A program made the translations under genes and the position numbers. Positions 43,762-51,797 of a DNA stretch of 64,000 nucleotides are shown in pieces. The stretch is from a bacterium. GTDB lineage: Bacteria; Bdellovibrionota_B; Oligoflexia; Silvanigrellales; Silvanigrellaceae. A model generated the notes under the pieces. That model ran no database searches and was not told where the DNA came from. It saw only the letters and a list, made by a program, of their open reading frames with translations. Each line of letters starts with the position of its first letter. Positions within the stretch are counted from its first letter, which is position 1. Location of the stretch: assembly GCA_009918675.1 (NCBI GenBank), contig RGDM01000012.1, positions 1-64,000 of the forward strand, given 5' to 3'.

Positions 43762-44859
43762 CAGGAGCGCAACAATCCGCTCGGCTTTTGCTTGCCACTC
43801 TTCCTGATTCCGCTTTTCATCGACGTGTCTCATAACAGCATTCAGAACTGTTTCTTCGCGGACAATCGACTGACAACTCAAAAGAATATCGCAGCCGGCC
43901 TCAAGAGCATCGCATGAGGCTTTTGCAAGAAAAGAATCGTCAGACACATCATGCGAGTTCTGCCCATCATCAACAATTGCAGCCGTCACTTTTTTACTTA
44001 CGCCGTAGTGATCGGAGATCGCATTCATGCGCAGGTCGTCGGAAAGAATTAACCCATTGAAACCCAATTCGGCGCGCAAAATATCATTCAATATATGTCG
44101 ACTCAAAGTTGCAGGAAGCGCTGGTTCAAGAGCCGTACAGACAACATGAGCGGTCATGATCATCGGAATTTTTGTGTCACGGATGAGCGAAAGAAACGGC
44201 AACCATTCGCGGCTTGAAAGAGTCGCCTTGTCGACGTCGGTTGTTGCAAATCCTTTGTGAGAATCTGTTGCCGTATGGCCATGGCCTGGAAAATGTTTAG
44301 CACAACTCAACAAACCAGCCGAAGAGATTTCCTGTGCAACAACATTTGCACACCGCGCAACAACAGCAGCCTCGGAAGAGAACGCGCGATCAGCAATAGC
44401 TGGGTTGTCTTGTCGAGTTAAGATATCGGCCACGGGTGCAAGAAGACAATCGATACCAGAAGCCCGCGCACAAGCAGCTTGCATCATCACCTGCGAACGA
44501 AGCGCATCTTCCCTTTCCTCAGAAGCAAAAGAAGCCGCTGGCTCGTTGCGCGGAAACGGCGGTGGCAAACGATACACACGCCCACCCTCTTCATCGATCG
44601 CAACAACTGCCCCATGAGGCTGATGCGACGCGCGAGTGAGTTCGTGAATCTCTGCACACAGCATGCGGGTTTGTGCGAGCGATTTAAGGCTGCGCCGAAA
44701 GAGAACAACACCGCTGGGCTTAAAGGTTGTCAGCAGTTGCTTTTCCTCGCGGGAAATCTCAGGCCCTGCGAGTGACGGCCAAACAAAAAGTCCGGCCCGC
44801 TGCTCGCGTGTCAACCGTTCAAGCACATTCCCGCTCTGTGCGCTGTCTTGCAGAGTCAT
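43735..44859 (-). CDS. nagZ: Beta-N-acetylhexosaminidase (GH3)
   Basis: The 374-residue cytoplasmic enzyme cleaves N-acetylglucosamine from anhydro-muropeptides during cell-wall recycling. The GH3 signature is complete: GVVLFRRSL near 45, AIDEEGGRVYRL near 85, the catalytic-loop KHFPGHGHTATDSH near 190 and the nucleophile in GLILSDDLRMNAI near 265. There is no signal peptide, as in NagZ. ATG at 44859 follows AAGGTGA; a GTG 27 bases upstream is possible. It is divergent from glpK with 48 bases between, and its 3' end overlaps the terminator of the opposite gene. Confidence 0.93.
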   Translation of the reverse strand: MTLQDSAQSGNVLERLTREQRAGLFVWPSLAGPEISREEKQLLTTFKPSGVVLFRRSLKSLAQTRMLCAEIHELTRASHQPHGAVVAIDEEGGRVYRLPPPFPRNEPAASFASEEREDALRSQVMMQAACARASGIDCLLAPVADILTRQDNPAIADRAFSSEAAVVARCANVVAQEISSAGLLSCAKHFPGHGHTATDSHKGFATTDVDKATLSSREWLPFLSLIRDTKIPMIMTAHVVCTALEPALPATLSRHILNDILRAELGFNGLILSDDLRMNAISDHYGVSKKVTAAIVDDGQNSHDVSDDSFLAKASCDALEAGCDILLSCQSIVREETVLNAVMRHVDEKRNQEEWQAKAERIVALLKKRTTHLA

Positions 44860-44907
44860 GTCGGTCACCTTATTGTAGACACTCAAACTTCAAGCTTCGA
44901 GGGTAAC

Positions 44908-46422
44908 ATGGCTGATTTGATTCTGGCTATCGACCAAGGCACAACCGGATCCAGCGCCGCTTTCTTTGCTGCTGACACACTCGAAATGCTGGCCCACCAA
45001 AAAGTTGAGTTTGCACAAATATACCCGCAACCAGGATGGGTGGAACACGAGCCTGAAGACATCTGGAAGAGCGTAATCTCGGCAATTGAAAAAAGCTGGG
45101 CTCAGGTTCTTGTGCAAATTCCGCAGGCAAACAAAAACAATATCATTTCAATTGGCGTGACCAACCAGCGTGAAACCTGCTTAGCGTGGAACCGCAGCAC
45201 TGGAGAAACAGCAGGCAATGCTTTGGTATGGCAAGATCGTCGCACTGCGGAGCGATGCCTGCAGTTACGCGGAAATTCTTGGCAAGAAACAATCCGCGAG
45301 CGCACAGGGCTTGTCTGTGATCCCTATTTTAGTGGCACAAAAATGGAATGGCTGTTGCACAACCGTCCGCAGGTTGCGCAATGGAAAACAAAAGGACAAC
45401 TTTGCTTGGGTACGGTGGACAGTTACCTTGTTTATCGACTGACGGGCGGACGCTCTTTTGTAACAGACCCCACCAACGCTTCGCGAACAATGCTTTATAA
45501 TCTCAAAACGCGCAGCTGGGACCCGGAGCTTCTTGCTCTCTTCGGAGTTTCTCCCGCGTCGCTCCCAGAGATTCGCCCGAGCTGCAGCTTGTTTGGAGAG
45601 AGCTCAGGACTCTCGTTTCTGCCCGACGGTCTTCCTATCTCGGGCATTTTGGGAGACCAACAAGCGGCGCTCTTTGGACAGGGCTGCCTGCGCCCAGGCG
45701 AAGCTAAAATCACCTACGGAACCGGCGCATTTTTATTAATGAACACAGGTGAAAAAGCGATTCCAAGCAAAAGCGGTCTTCTCACCACTGTTGCCTTTGG
45801 TCATCCCGACGGCAAGGTGAGTTTTGCTCTTGAAGGCGCAGCGTTTATTGCAGGTGCTGCTGTCCAATTCTTGCGCGATCAATTTGCCTGGATCTCCTCT
45901 GCTGCAGAAATTGAATCGCTCGCAAAACAAGACCCTCGCGATCCAAATGTTCTGTTTGTTCCAGCACTGGCTGGCCTTGGGGCTCCCTATTGGAATCCTC
46001 ATGCAAAAGGTGCCTTATTTGGATTATCTCGCGGAACGAGTCGATCACAGATCTCGCGCGCGGTTCTGGAAAGTATTGCATTGCAAAATGGGCAGCTTCT
46101 TGAACTGATGCAAAAAGACTCAGGACAAAAGATTTCCCGTGTTGGCGTGGATGGAGGTGCTGCGCAAAACAACTTCCTTATGCAATTCCAGGCTGACATC
46201 CTGCAGACTGTTCTTGCACGACCAAAGAATTTTGAAACCACTGCGCGCGGCGCCGCTGCTGCGGCACGGGTTGGAATTCAACCCAGCGCTCTTGCAGCAC
46301 TCCCTCTTCCTGCGCCTGACAAGACATTTTCACCGCTCATGCCGCTTGATGAATCGCAAAAAATAAACAGCCGCTGGCAGGCAGCGGCTGAATGCGTCAA
46401 TTCATTTCATAAGGAACACTGA
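44908..46422 (+). CDS. glpK: Glycerol kinase
   Basis: The 504-residue enzyme phosphorylates glycerol to glycerol-3-phosphate using ATP. The start ADLILAIDQGTTGSSAAFF holds the phosphate-1 loop, followed by TNQRETCLAWNRSTGE and VWQDRRTAERC for substrate contact. The second half has TYGTGAFLLMNTG, and DGGAAQNNFLMQFQADIL near 430 is the adenosine region. The length is normal for the FGGY family. ATG at 44908 follows CGAGGG; an upstream ATG at 44848 would overlap nagZ. No glpF or glpD is near, so glycerol uptake genes are elsewhere. Confidence 0.96.
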   Translation: MADLILAIDQGTTGSSAAFFAADTLEMLAHQKVEFAQIYPQPGWVEHEPEDIWKSVISAIEKSWAQVLVQIPQANKNNIISIGVTNQRETCLAWNRSTGETAGNALVWQDRRTAERCLQLRGNSWQETIRERTGLVCDPYFSGTKMEWLLHNRPQVAQWKTKGQLCLGTVDSYLVYRLTGGRSFVTDPTNASRTMLYNLKTRSWDPELLALFGVSPASLPEIRPSCSLFGESSGLSFLPDGLPISGILGDQQAALFGQGCLRPGEAKITYGTGAFLLMNTGEKAIPSKSGLLTTVAFGHPDGKVSFALEGAAFIAGAAVQFLRDQFAWISSAAEIESLAKQDPRDPNVLFVPALAGLGAPYWNPHAKGALFGLSRGTSRSQISRAVLESIALQNGQLLELMQKDSGQKISRVGVDGGAAQNNFLMQFQADILQTVLARPKNFETTARGAAAAARVGIQPSALAALPLPAPDKTFSPLMPLDESQKINSRWQAAAECVNSFHKEH

Positions 46423-46452
46423 ACGTGGGTTGGTTTACAACCCCATCTCTCA

Positions 46453-46686
46453 CTATTCGTCGATAATCTGAAGAATGTATCGTTTGTTGAGCTTTGCAGC
46501 ACCGCAATTCAAGATCGTGCGGATTGCATCTGCAGTGCGGCCATTCCGGCCAATCACTTTACCCACATCTTCCTTGGCAACTCTCAGTTCAATCACGTTT
46601 GTTTGTGTGCCAGAGATTTCATTGATCTCAACACGCTCAGAGTTGTCAACCAACGACTTCGCAATGTAATCAATCAGTTCTTTCAT
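46453..46686 (-). CDS. khpA: KH-domain RNA-binding protein
   Basis: This 77-residue single KH domain matches KhpA. It starts MKELIDYIAKSLVDN, followed by the GKVIGRNGRTADAIRTIL loop with the GxxG RNA-binding motif as GRNG. KhpA and its partner KhpB bind many RNAs in Gram-positives; in other bacteria the gene often lies near rpsP and ffh, which are not in this window. ATG at 46686 has CAGGAA ahead, and the MDESSGN extension to 46707 is less likely. It is convergent with glpK with 30 bases between. Confidence 0.92.
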   Translation of the reverse strand: MKELIDYIAKSLVDNSERVEINEISGTQTNVIELRVAKEDVGKVIGRNGRTADAIRTILNCGAAKLNKRYILQIIDE

Positions 46687-46783
46687 GTTTCCTGAGCTCT
46701 CGTCCATTCAGTGCCACCTCATTTTCTCTCAAACCAGATTGGAGCTTTGTGCAAGGCCCGGACCCAGGCCCTCTGTTCGCTTT

Positions 46784-46812
46784 AGAGTAGGTGTTTGCTC
46801 AAGTCGTGGCAA
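46784..46812 (-). promoter_or_regulatory. Putative sigma70 promoter for khpA
   Basis: On the minus strand, TTGCCA (46812-46807) and TACTCT (46789-46784) are 17 bases apart, giving a leader of about 90 bases before the khpA ATG. The leader contains a GC-rich inverted repeat (GGCC with GGGTCC inside). Pattern match only. Confidence 0.4.
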
Positions 46813-46890
46813 GAAAACTTAGGTTGATGGCCCAAAAATAAAGCTCGCCAGGTGAATGCACGTATTTCAGGCATTTATCGCGCCTGTCAT

Positions 46891-46912
46891 TTTTCCGACT
46901 CTTTTCCGACTC
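46891..46912 (+). repeat. Tandem 11-bp direct repeat upstream of the sulfite-reductase-like gene
   Basis: TTTTCCGACTC occurs twice with no gap (46891-46901 and 46902-46912), 59-80 bases before the GTG at 46971. The 11-base period is close to one helical turn, as in binding sites for some activators. It also lies in the divergent gap with khpA (283 bases, otherwise empty). Confidence 0.5.
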
Positions 46913-46970
46913 AATCCCTTTTGAACATGGGCGATACGCAGAGTGACGTACAACCCGCAAGGAGTCGACC

Positions 46971-48623
46971 GTGGGCGAGCAGTTTGCATTGAAGAACAAC
47001 CAGATTTTTGTTCTCGCGGAAGCCGCTGGAGGCGTTTACAACAGCGATCAACTGCGGGTTCTTTGCGAAGTCGCCGATAACGAATCGGCCTTCCTCAAGA
47101 TCACCGAAGATCAGCGTATTGGTTTTATGGTTGACCCAAGCAGACTTGCAGACGTGCAATCGCAGGTCCGCAAAAGTGGCCTGCTGCTGCGTTCCTACAA
47201 ATCTGCTGGAGTTCCCTCGCCACGCGCGTGTTTGGGCGAGTTGTGCACCTTTGCACACCAACCATCGCTTGGAGATGCACTTGAATTAACCACTCATCTC
47301 CTCAAGTCCTTTCCAGTGCCAAAACGTTTCTCAAGCATCGGAGTCAATGGTTGCCAACGCGCATGCCTTGGCAGCTCAACGGAAGATATCCACGTTGTTG
47401 GGGAAGAAAGTGGTTACAAAATCTCGATTGGCGGCAAGGGTGCAGATATTCCGCAACAGGCACAGCTGATTCTTGAAAATGTCACTCGTGCCGATTTACC
47501 AATCGTTATCGAAAAAATCCTTGCTGTCTTCTATCAAGAAAGCCAGGAATTCGAACGCATCTATGACGTTATCGATAGAATTGGATTAACTCCGTTTTTC
47601 AACGCACTGCCCGAGCATTTGATTCCAGTTCACAACGAACCCGACAGTGCTTCCTTTGAAGCAACTGATCCAGCGACAGAGAGCGCAACAACCGACGAAC
47701 TGACTCTCCCTGAAGCAGCAAATGCCGATGACACAGGGCTTGTTCAAGTCGACACCACCGATGCCCTGCTCGACGATTTGTTGGAAAGCAGTTCAGCAGA
47801 ATTGGGCAGCGATGCTTTGGCACAAACCGCAGCCAGCTCCGACGTGATCCCCACCCTGGATGAACAAGAACCCTTGGTGGATATCTCTGCAGACGACATA
47901 AGCCCTGAGGTTGAGGCCAGCGAAGCTAGCCTTCTCGAAGAAGCTGAACTCGAGGATGCGACAAGTGACGATGTAGAACGCGTTCGCGACGCAATTCGCA
48001 CAGAACTGTCGATGAGCGAAGAGAGCAATATCAGGGCGGTTGGCAATCACACTGCTGATCTTCTCGACGAAATCCCCGACGACTCAAGCTTTGACGCACT
48101 TTCATCAAGCGATGAAGGCTCTGCAATCAACGATCCTTCGCTTGCGACCGACATCGAGAGCGATTCAGACACGCAAGTCAGTGCTGAATTCGACACGGAC
48201 GACCTTGCACTCGAAGCCTCGTATGATTCACAAAATGAAGAAGAAGCAGCCGCTGAATTTGAACAGCAACGGCCAAAACAAAACAAACGAATGAATCTTG
48301 GCAAACCTGACTCGGGGAGTCGCGATCCCAAGCACAAAACTGAACGCCAAGCGAAAACATCGCGCCAGAAGGACGAGTTGGCACTTCCCGTCACTGGGCG
48401 ACTCGCCATCCGCTTTCTTGGCGAACAGCTTGCAGTTGAGTTGCCTTCAGGAATGTGTTTCGAACTTCCATTCGATGCAGTTCCACAAGGAGCTGAGTTC
48501 TCGATGGTGCTTCCCGATGGAGAACTCCGTCTCGAACGCGACGGAGATATGCTTGCCGTGAGCCTGGGGCTATTAAATATGCGCCTGCCTATTCCTCACA
48601 TGGAGCAAAAGCAGGTTGCCTGA
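46971..48623 (+). CDS. Sulfite/nitrite-reductase-like half protein with long acidic tail
   Basis: The N-terminal 200 residues match one half of a siroheme sulfite or nitrite reductase. A ferredoxin-like lobe comes first (VLAEAAGGVYNSDQLRVLCE, LKITEDQRIGFMVD). The iron-sulfur region follows, with cysteines at 87 and 92 (RACLGELCTFA) and at 128 and 132 (VNGCQRACLGSS), and then ISIGGKGADI. Full enzymes have two such lobe pairs and use C-x5-C with C-x3-C. Here the first spacing is four. Residues about 225-430 are extremely acidic, Asp/Glu/Ser/Ala-rich and probably disordered. A basic Lys/Arg stretch (about 430-465) and a small beta domain (about 470-550) follow. GTG at 46971 follows AAGGAG. It may bind a 4Fe4S cluster, and a catalytic role is doubtful. 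Confidence 0.78.
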   Translation: MGEQFALKNNQIFVLAEAAGGVYNSDQLRVLCEVADNESAFLKITEDQRIGFMVDPSRLADVQSQVRKSGLLLRSYKSAGVPSPRACLGELCTFAHQPSLGDALELTTHLLKSFPVPKRFSSIGVNGCQRACLGSSTEDIHVVGEESGYKISIGGKGADIPQQAQLILENVTRADLPIVIEKILAVFYQESQEFERIYDVIDRIGLTPFFNALPEHLIPVHNEPDSASFEATDPATESATTDELTLPEAANADDTGLVQVDTTDALLDDLLESSSAELGSDALAQTAASSDVIPTLDEQEPLVDISADDISPEVEASEASLLEEAELEDATSDDVERVRDAIRTELSMSEESNIRAVGNHTADLLDEIPDDSSFDALSSSDEGSAINDPSLATDIESDSDTQVSAEFDTDDLALEASYDSQNEEEAAAEFEQQRPKQNKRMNLGKPDSGSRDPKHKTERQAKTSRQKDELALPVTGRLAIRFLGEQLAVELPSGMCFELPFDAVPQGAEFSMVLPDGELRLERDGDMLAVSLGLLNMRLPIPHMEQKQVA

Positions 48624-48653
48624 GCCGAGAAAGAGATTTGTCTGTCCACTTTC

Positions 48654-49796
48654 TCAAACACTGTTTGGCAACTGAATGTCAGCGACAAGAAACTCGTCCA
48701 AAATTCGTTTGTTTAATTCACGTTCAATAAACCATTGTTGGCCAGGCCGGGTTGTGACTTTGCCACGCAAGACCACAGTTGAATTTTTTATGAGCTCAAC
48801 CCCCATAAATTCGGGTTGAGCCAGAACATCGTGAGAGAAATCACGCGCAATGCGCGCCAGCTGTGCGGCGACAATTGAACGCGCCGTGTCGACCTGCCGT
48901 CCATAAAGAACAGAAACACGGAAGTCGACCTGAGAAAACCCACTGGTCGAGTTCTCAATGCGTTTGATTTCACCGTTAGGAATGATCAACAATGCGCCAT
49001 CAGGCAATCGAATTTTGGTTGAGCGCAAGGTGAGGTTTTCCACGCTTCCCGTGCGCCCTTCAATACTAATCACATCGCCAACTGCGAATTGATCTTCAAG
49101 CAAAATAAAAAAACCGGCGACGACATCACGCACCAAAGACTGAGCACCAAAACCAATGGCAACCGAGGCGACACCTGCTGTTGCGAGGAGAGGTGCCACG
49201 CTCACGCCAAGCATTTGCAAACTCATCAGCAAGCAGACAGTAAACACCCCAACATTGATAACGTAACTTGACGTTGTGAGAAGTGTTTCACTGCGGGCTT
49301 TAAGACGTGGGTTATCGGCATGATGGCGGGCTGCAATGCCACCATTTAAAAGCCCGCGCATTGCTCCATGAAAAAAACGCGCCACCCAAACGCCTGCAAC
49401 TGCAACGACCACAATTCGAAGAAGAATGTCTGCGCCTTGCTTAATCCAGAAGCTCAGGCGCTGGAGATCGTCGGACATACGCTCTGTGAAGGAGCCATCG
49501 CGGTGATGTGCAAAGCGTCCGGCAATTTCCACAAGTCCGTAGGAAACCATATTTAACACGCCCAAGCCGACGAGAGTCCAGGCCAAGGATTGTATGGAAC
49601 GCTTGATAGCTTCGCCATAACGGAGCCAAAATGGCTCAGGAATGCGCTCGGCACCTTCAGCCTCGAGCTGATTATGCTCACGACGTGCCAGTGAAATTTG
49701 TCTATCAACAACAGCTCGTAAAAATACAGAAACAACCAGCGCAAGGATACCAAGGGCGATTAAGGTTAAAAAAGGAACTGCTGCTACATCCAACAC
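48654..49796 (-). CDS. MscS-family mechanosensitive channel
   Basis: This roughly 380-residue inner-membrane protein has three to four N-terminal hydrophobic helices. The TM3 pore helix carries the family's Gly/Ala packing (LLATAGVASVAIGFGAQSLVRDVVAGFFILLEDQF). The cytoplasmic beta domain begins GDVISIEGRTGSVENLTLRSTKIR and continues with IIPNGEI. It should open under membrane tension and release solutes on osmotic down-shock. The start is uncertain. The GTG at 49796 has GAGG about six bases ahead, whereas the TTG at 49808 does not. It follows the DedA gene with 42 bases between on the same strand. Confidence 0.93.
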   Translation of the reverse strand: MLDVAAVPFLTLIALGILALVVSVFLRAVVDRQISLARREHNQLEAEGAERIPEPFWLRYGEAIKRSIQSLAWTLVGLGVLNMVSYGLVEIAGRFAHHRDGSFTERMSDDLQRLSFWIKQGADILLRIVVVAVAGVWVARFFHGAMRGLLNGGIAARHHADNPRLKARSETLLTTSSYVINVGVFTVCLLMSLQMLGVSVAPLLATAGVASVAIGFGAQSLVRDVVAGFFILLEDQFAVGDVISIEGRTGSVENLTLRSTKIRLPDGALLIIPNGEIKRIENSTSGFSQVDFRVSVLYGRQVDTARSIVAAQLARIARDFSHDVLAQPEFMGVELIKNSTVVLRGKVTTRPGQQWFIERELNKRILDEFLVADIQLPNSV

Positions 49797-49838
49797 AGCC
49801 AACCTCAATTCGAAAAAAAAGTTTGAGCAAATGCAAGT

Positions 49839-50510
49839 TTAGGGTGCCGAGGTTTCCTCTTTAGCCTCGACTCGCGCTTGACCGCGCATCGCCTTGAGCC
49901 ACTTCAATGCAATTGGTAAGACAGACAAAATGACTATCGCGACAACGATGACGTGAATGTAGTCTTTGATGCCTGGAACCGTTTGACCAAGCAAATAGCC
50001 GGCAAAAAGCAATGACCAGATCCACAAAAATCCGCCCGCAATATTGAATGTAGCAAACTCTTTGTAGGGCATGCCGGCGATTCCGGCGACCGTCGGAGCA
50101 AAGGTTCGAACAACTGGTATAAAACGTGCAAGAACAATTGTTTTTCCACCATGTTTCTCATAGAATTCGCGAGTTTGTTCGAGGTGCTTTCTCTTAAACA
50201 ACAGAGAATCGCGGCGGTTGTAAAGCGCTGGCCCAAGCCGACGCCCAATCCAATAACCCGTCGCATCTCCAAGAATGGCACTGGCTGTGAGAGCCCAAGC
50301 CAATGGCCAGATATCTAAATGCCCACCCGCTGCATACAAACCTGCAGAGAAAAGCAAGGAGTCGCCTGGCAGAAAAAAACCAAGCAGCAGGCCCGTTTCA
50401 GCGAAAATAATCAACGTCAACCCGATCAATCCAGCGCTCGCAATCAGCGTTTCTGGTTGTTGAAGGTAAGTGACAAGGGTCTGCAAAACAGAATTCAAAT
50501 CAACGCTCAT
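49839..50510 (-). CDS. DedA-family membrane protein
   Basis: This 223-residue protein has the DedA/SNARE-associated architecture. LIGLTLIIFAETGLLLGFFLPGDSLLFSAG is the first re-entrant region with the conserved acidic residue, followed by GDATGYWIGRRLG. The second half contains FYEKHGGKTIVLARFIPVVRTFAPTVAG with the conserved arginines, then further helices. DedA proteins act as proton-linked lipid scramblases or recycle undecaprenyl carriers. ATG at 50510 follows GGAGG; an upstream ATG 27 bases away is less likely. It is next to the MscS channel on the same strand. Confidence 0.93.
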   Translation of the reverse strand: MSVDLNSVLQTLVTYLQQPETLIASAGLIGLTLIIFAETGLLLGFFLPGDSLLFSAGLYAAGGHLDIWPLAWALTASAILGDATGYWIGRRLGPALYNRRDSLLFKRKHLEQTREFYEKHGGKTIVLARFIPVVRTFAPTVAGIAGMPYKEFATFNIAGGFLWIWSLLFAGYLLGQTVPGIKDYIHVIVVAIVILSVLPIALKWLKAMRGQARVEAKEETSAP

Positions 50511-50555
50511 CTGAAATAGCCTCCACCTGCGGAGCACTCTAGCGAGCGAATTCTT

Positions 50556-51797
50556 TCAGAGCAAGAACGCCACGCTCAATCCAACCGTGTTGTAGGCCTC
50601 AGAAACTGGCCCCTGCGACTGCCCATCGGGGAAAAAAGCTTGTCCAGAAAACGATTCAACTGATATATCCACACCCAATTGCACCTTTTTCAGCACATAG
50701 GCCACACTCGCATCGAGCAAAAAAACAGTCGGAGATTGAACCTGCGCGTTGACCCGCTGAGAATTCGCCGCCGCATTTTGCACGCGATTGTCGATCTGAA
50801 AATTTGGGTTCAACACAGTGCCGGCATTCACTCGCGACCTGAAGGTATTTGAAGGATGAAACTGGAATCCACCCAAGGCATAAACTCCGCTCAGTCCTAA
50901 ATCACGCAACGGAGAGATCTCCAATGGCGAGGAATCGCCGTCCGGATTCGTTACAATCCGCGCGATGGTGCTTGCAAAATGGTTGCTATAAAACCCACTT
51001 CGTGCATCTAAGAAAAGCCGCTCTTTCCAGACTGGCACACGAACCACAGCCCCGCCTCGCGCCGCCGTTCGCCGAACAGCAAGATCCAAATCAAGCTCTT
51101 GTCCTGAGTTTGGTGAAGGCATGCTCACACGGACATCAGAAATTGAACTCACATAACGAAACAAACCTTCGACACCAAGTCCCGCAGCAAATCCGCTTTT
51201 ACCCGAGAATGCGAACGGATAAACTTCCCCCGCAGCATTAAATGAAGTCAGCACCAATTGATAATTTTCGGAGACAGCTACTCTCGAATTGCCTTTTAGG
51301 TTTGAGAATGAAAAGCCAGGCCCAACCCCAACAACGAGCCGCACGAGCGGAGGAGGGCCGGATCGAATTCTCTTTTGCCGGGCAAGTCGCTGAACTGCTT
51401 CCGAAGGACCCCCAGAGGATGCCGCACTTCCCTGCGCCAGTGGTGCATTATTGCTCACGAATGCTGCGAGAAACTTACGACAATCACCGCGTGCATTCAA
51501 CACCTGCGCCGTGATGCGGGTTGGAGTCACCTTCAGGACGCGCACCTGACCGATTGAGGCCTCTTGCCCACCTGGTCGACGACTCACCTGCAGAACATCG
51601 CCTTCCGAGACATTGAGTTCGCCCCGAATCAAGACTTTGCATTTTGCTTCTCGGATGATTTGTCCGGTGAGTCCAGCTGCAGACTCGACCTGCGCAAGCA
51701 CCAAGGCGGGAAAAGAAAACGCCGCCAGCGCAAGTATTCTCACGATTGCTGATTCAATCTGCTGCTCAGCTGTGTTCACACAGAAGGGAATTTTCAC
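50556..51797 (-). CDS. Secreted protein with an SH3-like N-domain and barrel-like C-domain, unknown
   Basis: The 413-residue precursor has a signal peptide (ending PALVLAQVE near 37). The first mature domain (KCKVLIRGELNVSEGDVLQV and SIGQVRVLKVTPTRITAQVLNARGDC) looks like a small beta-barrel of the kind seen in the C-domain of FlgT-like or CsgG-associated proteins. From about 145, strands such as VRLVVGVGPGFSF, FAAGLGVEGLFRYV and the end TVGLSVAFLL suggest an outer-membrane barrel. The GTG start overlaps the stop of the 594-residue gene (GTGA), so the two are made together. I cannot name the family. Confidence 0.72.
   Translation of the reverse strand: MKIPFCVNTAEQQIESAIVRILALAAFSFPALVLAQVESAAGLTGQIIREAKCKVLIRGELNVSEGDVLQVSRRPGGQEASIGQVRVLKVTPTRITAQVLNARGDCRKFLAAFVSNNAPLAQGSAASSGGPSEAVQRLARQKRIRSGPPPLVRLVVGVGPGFSFSNLKGNSRVAVSENYQLVLTSFNAAGEVYPFAFSGKSGFAAGLGVEGLFRYVSSISDVRVSMPSPNSGQELDLDLAVRRTAARGGAVVRVPVWKERLFLDARSGFYSNHFASTIARIVTNPDGDSSPLEISPLRDLGLSGVYALGGFQFHPSNTFRSRVNAGTVLNPNFQIDNRVQNAAANSQRVNAQVQSPTVFLLDASVAYVLKKVQLGVDISVESFSGQAFFPDGQSQGPVSEAYNTVGLSVAFLL

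Noticed and set aside
46426..46445. Hairpin GGGTTG/CAACCC between glpK and khpA
   Set aside because: Six pairs and no T tract on either strand; may be a weak bidirectional stop but unsupported.
48626..48658. GAGAAAG/CTTTCTC repeat after the sulfite-reductase-like gene
   Set aside because: Short stem with a long loop and no T tract.
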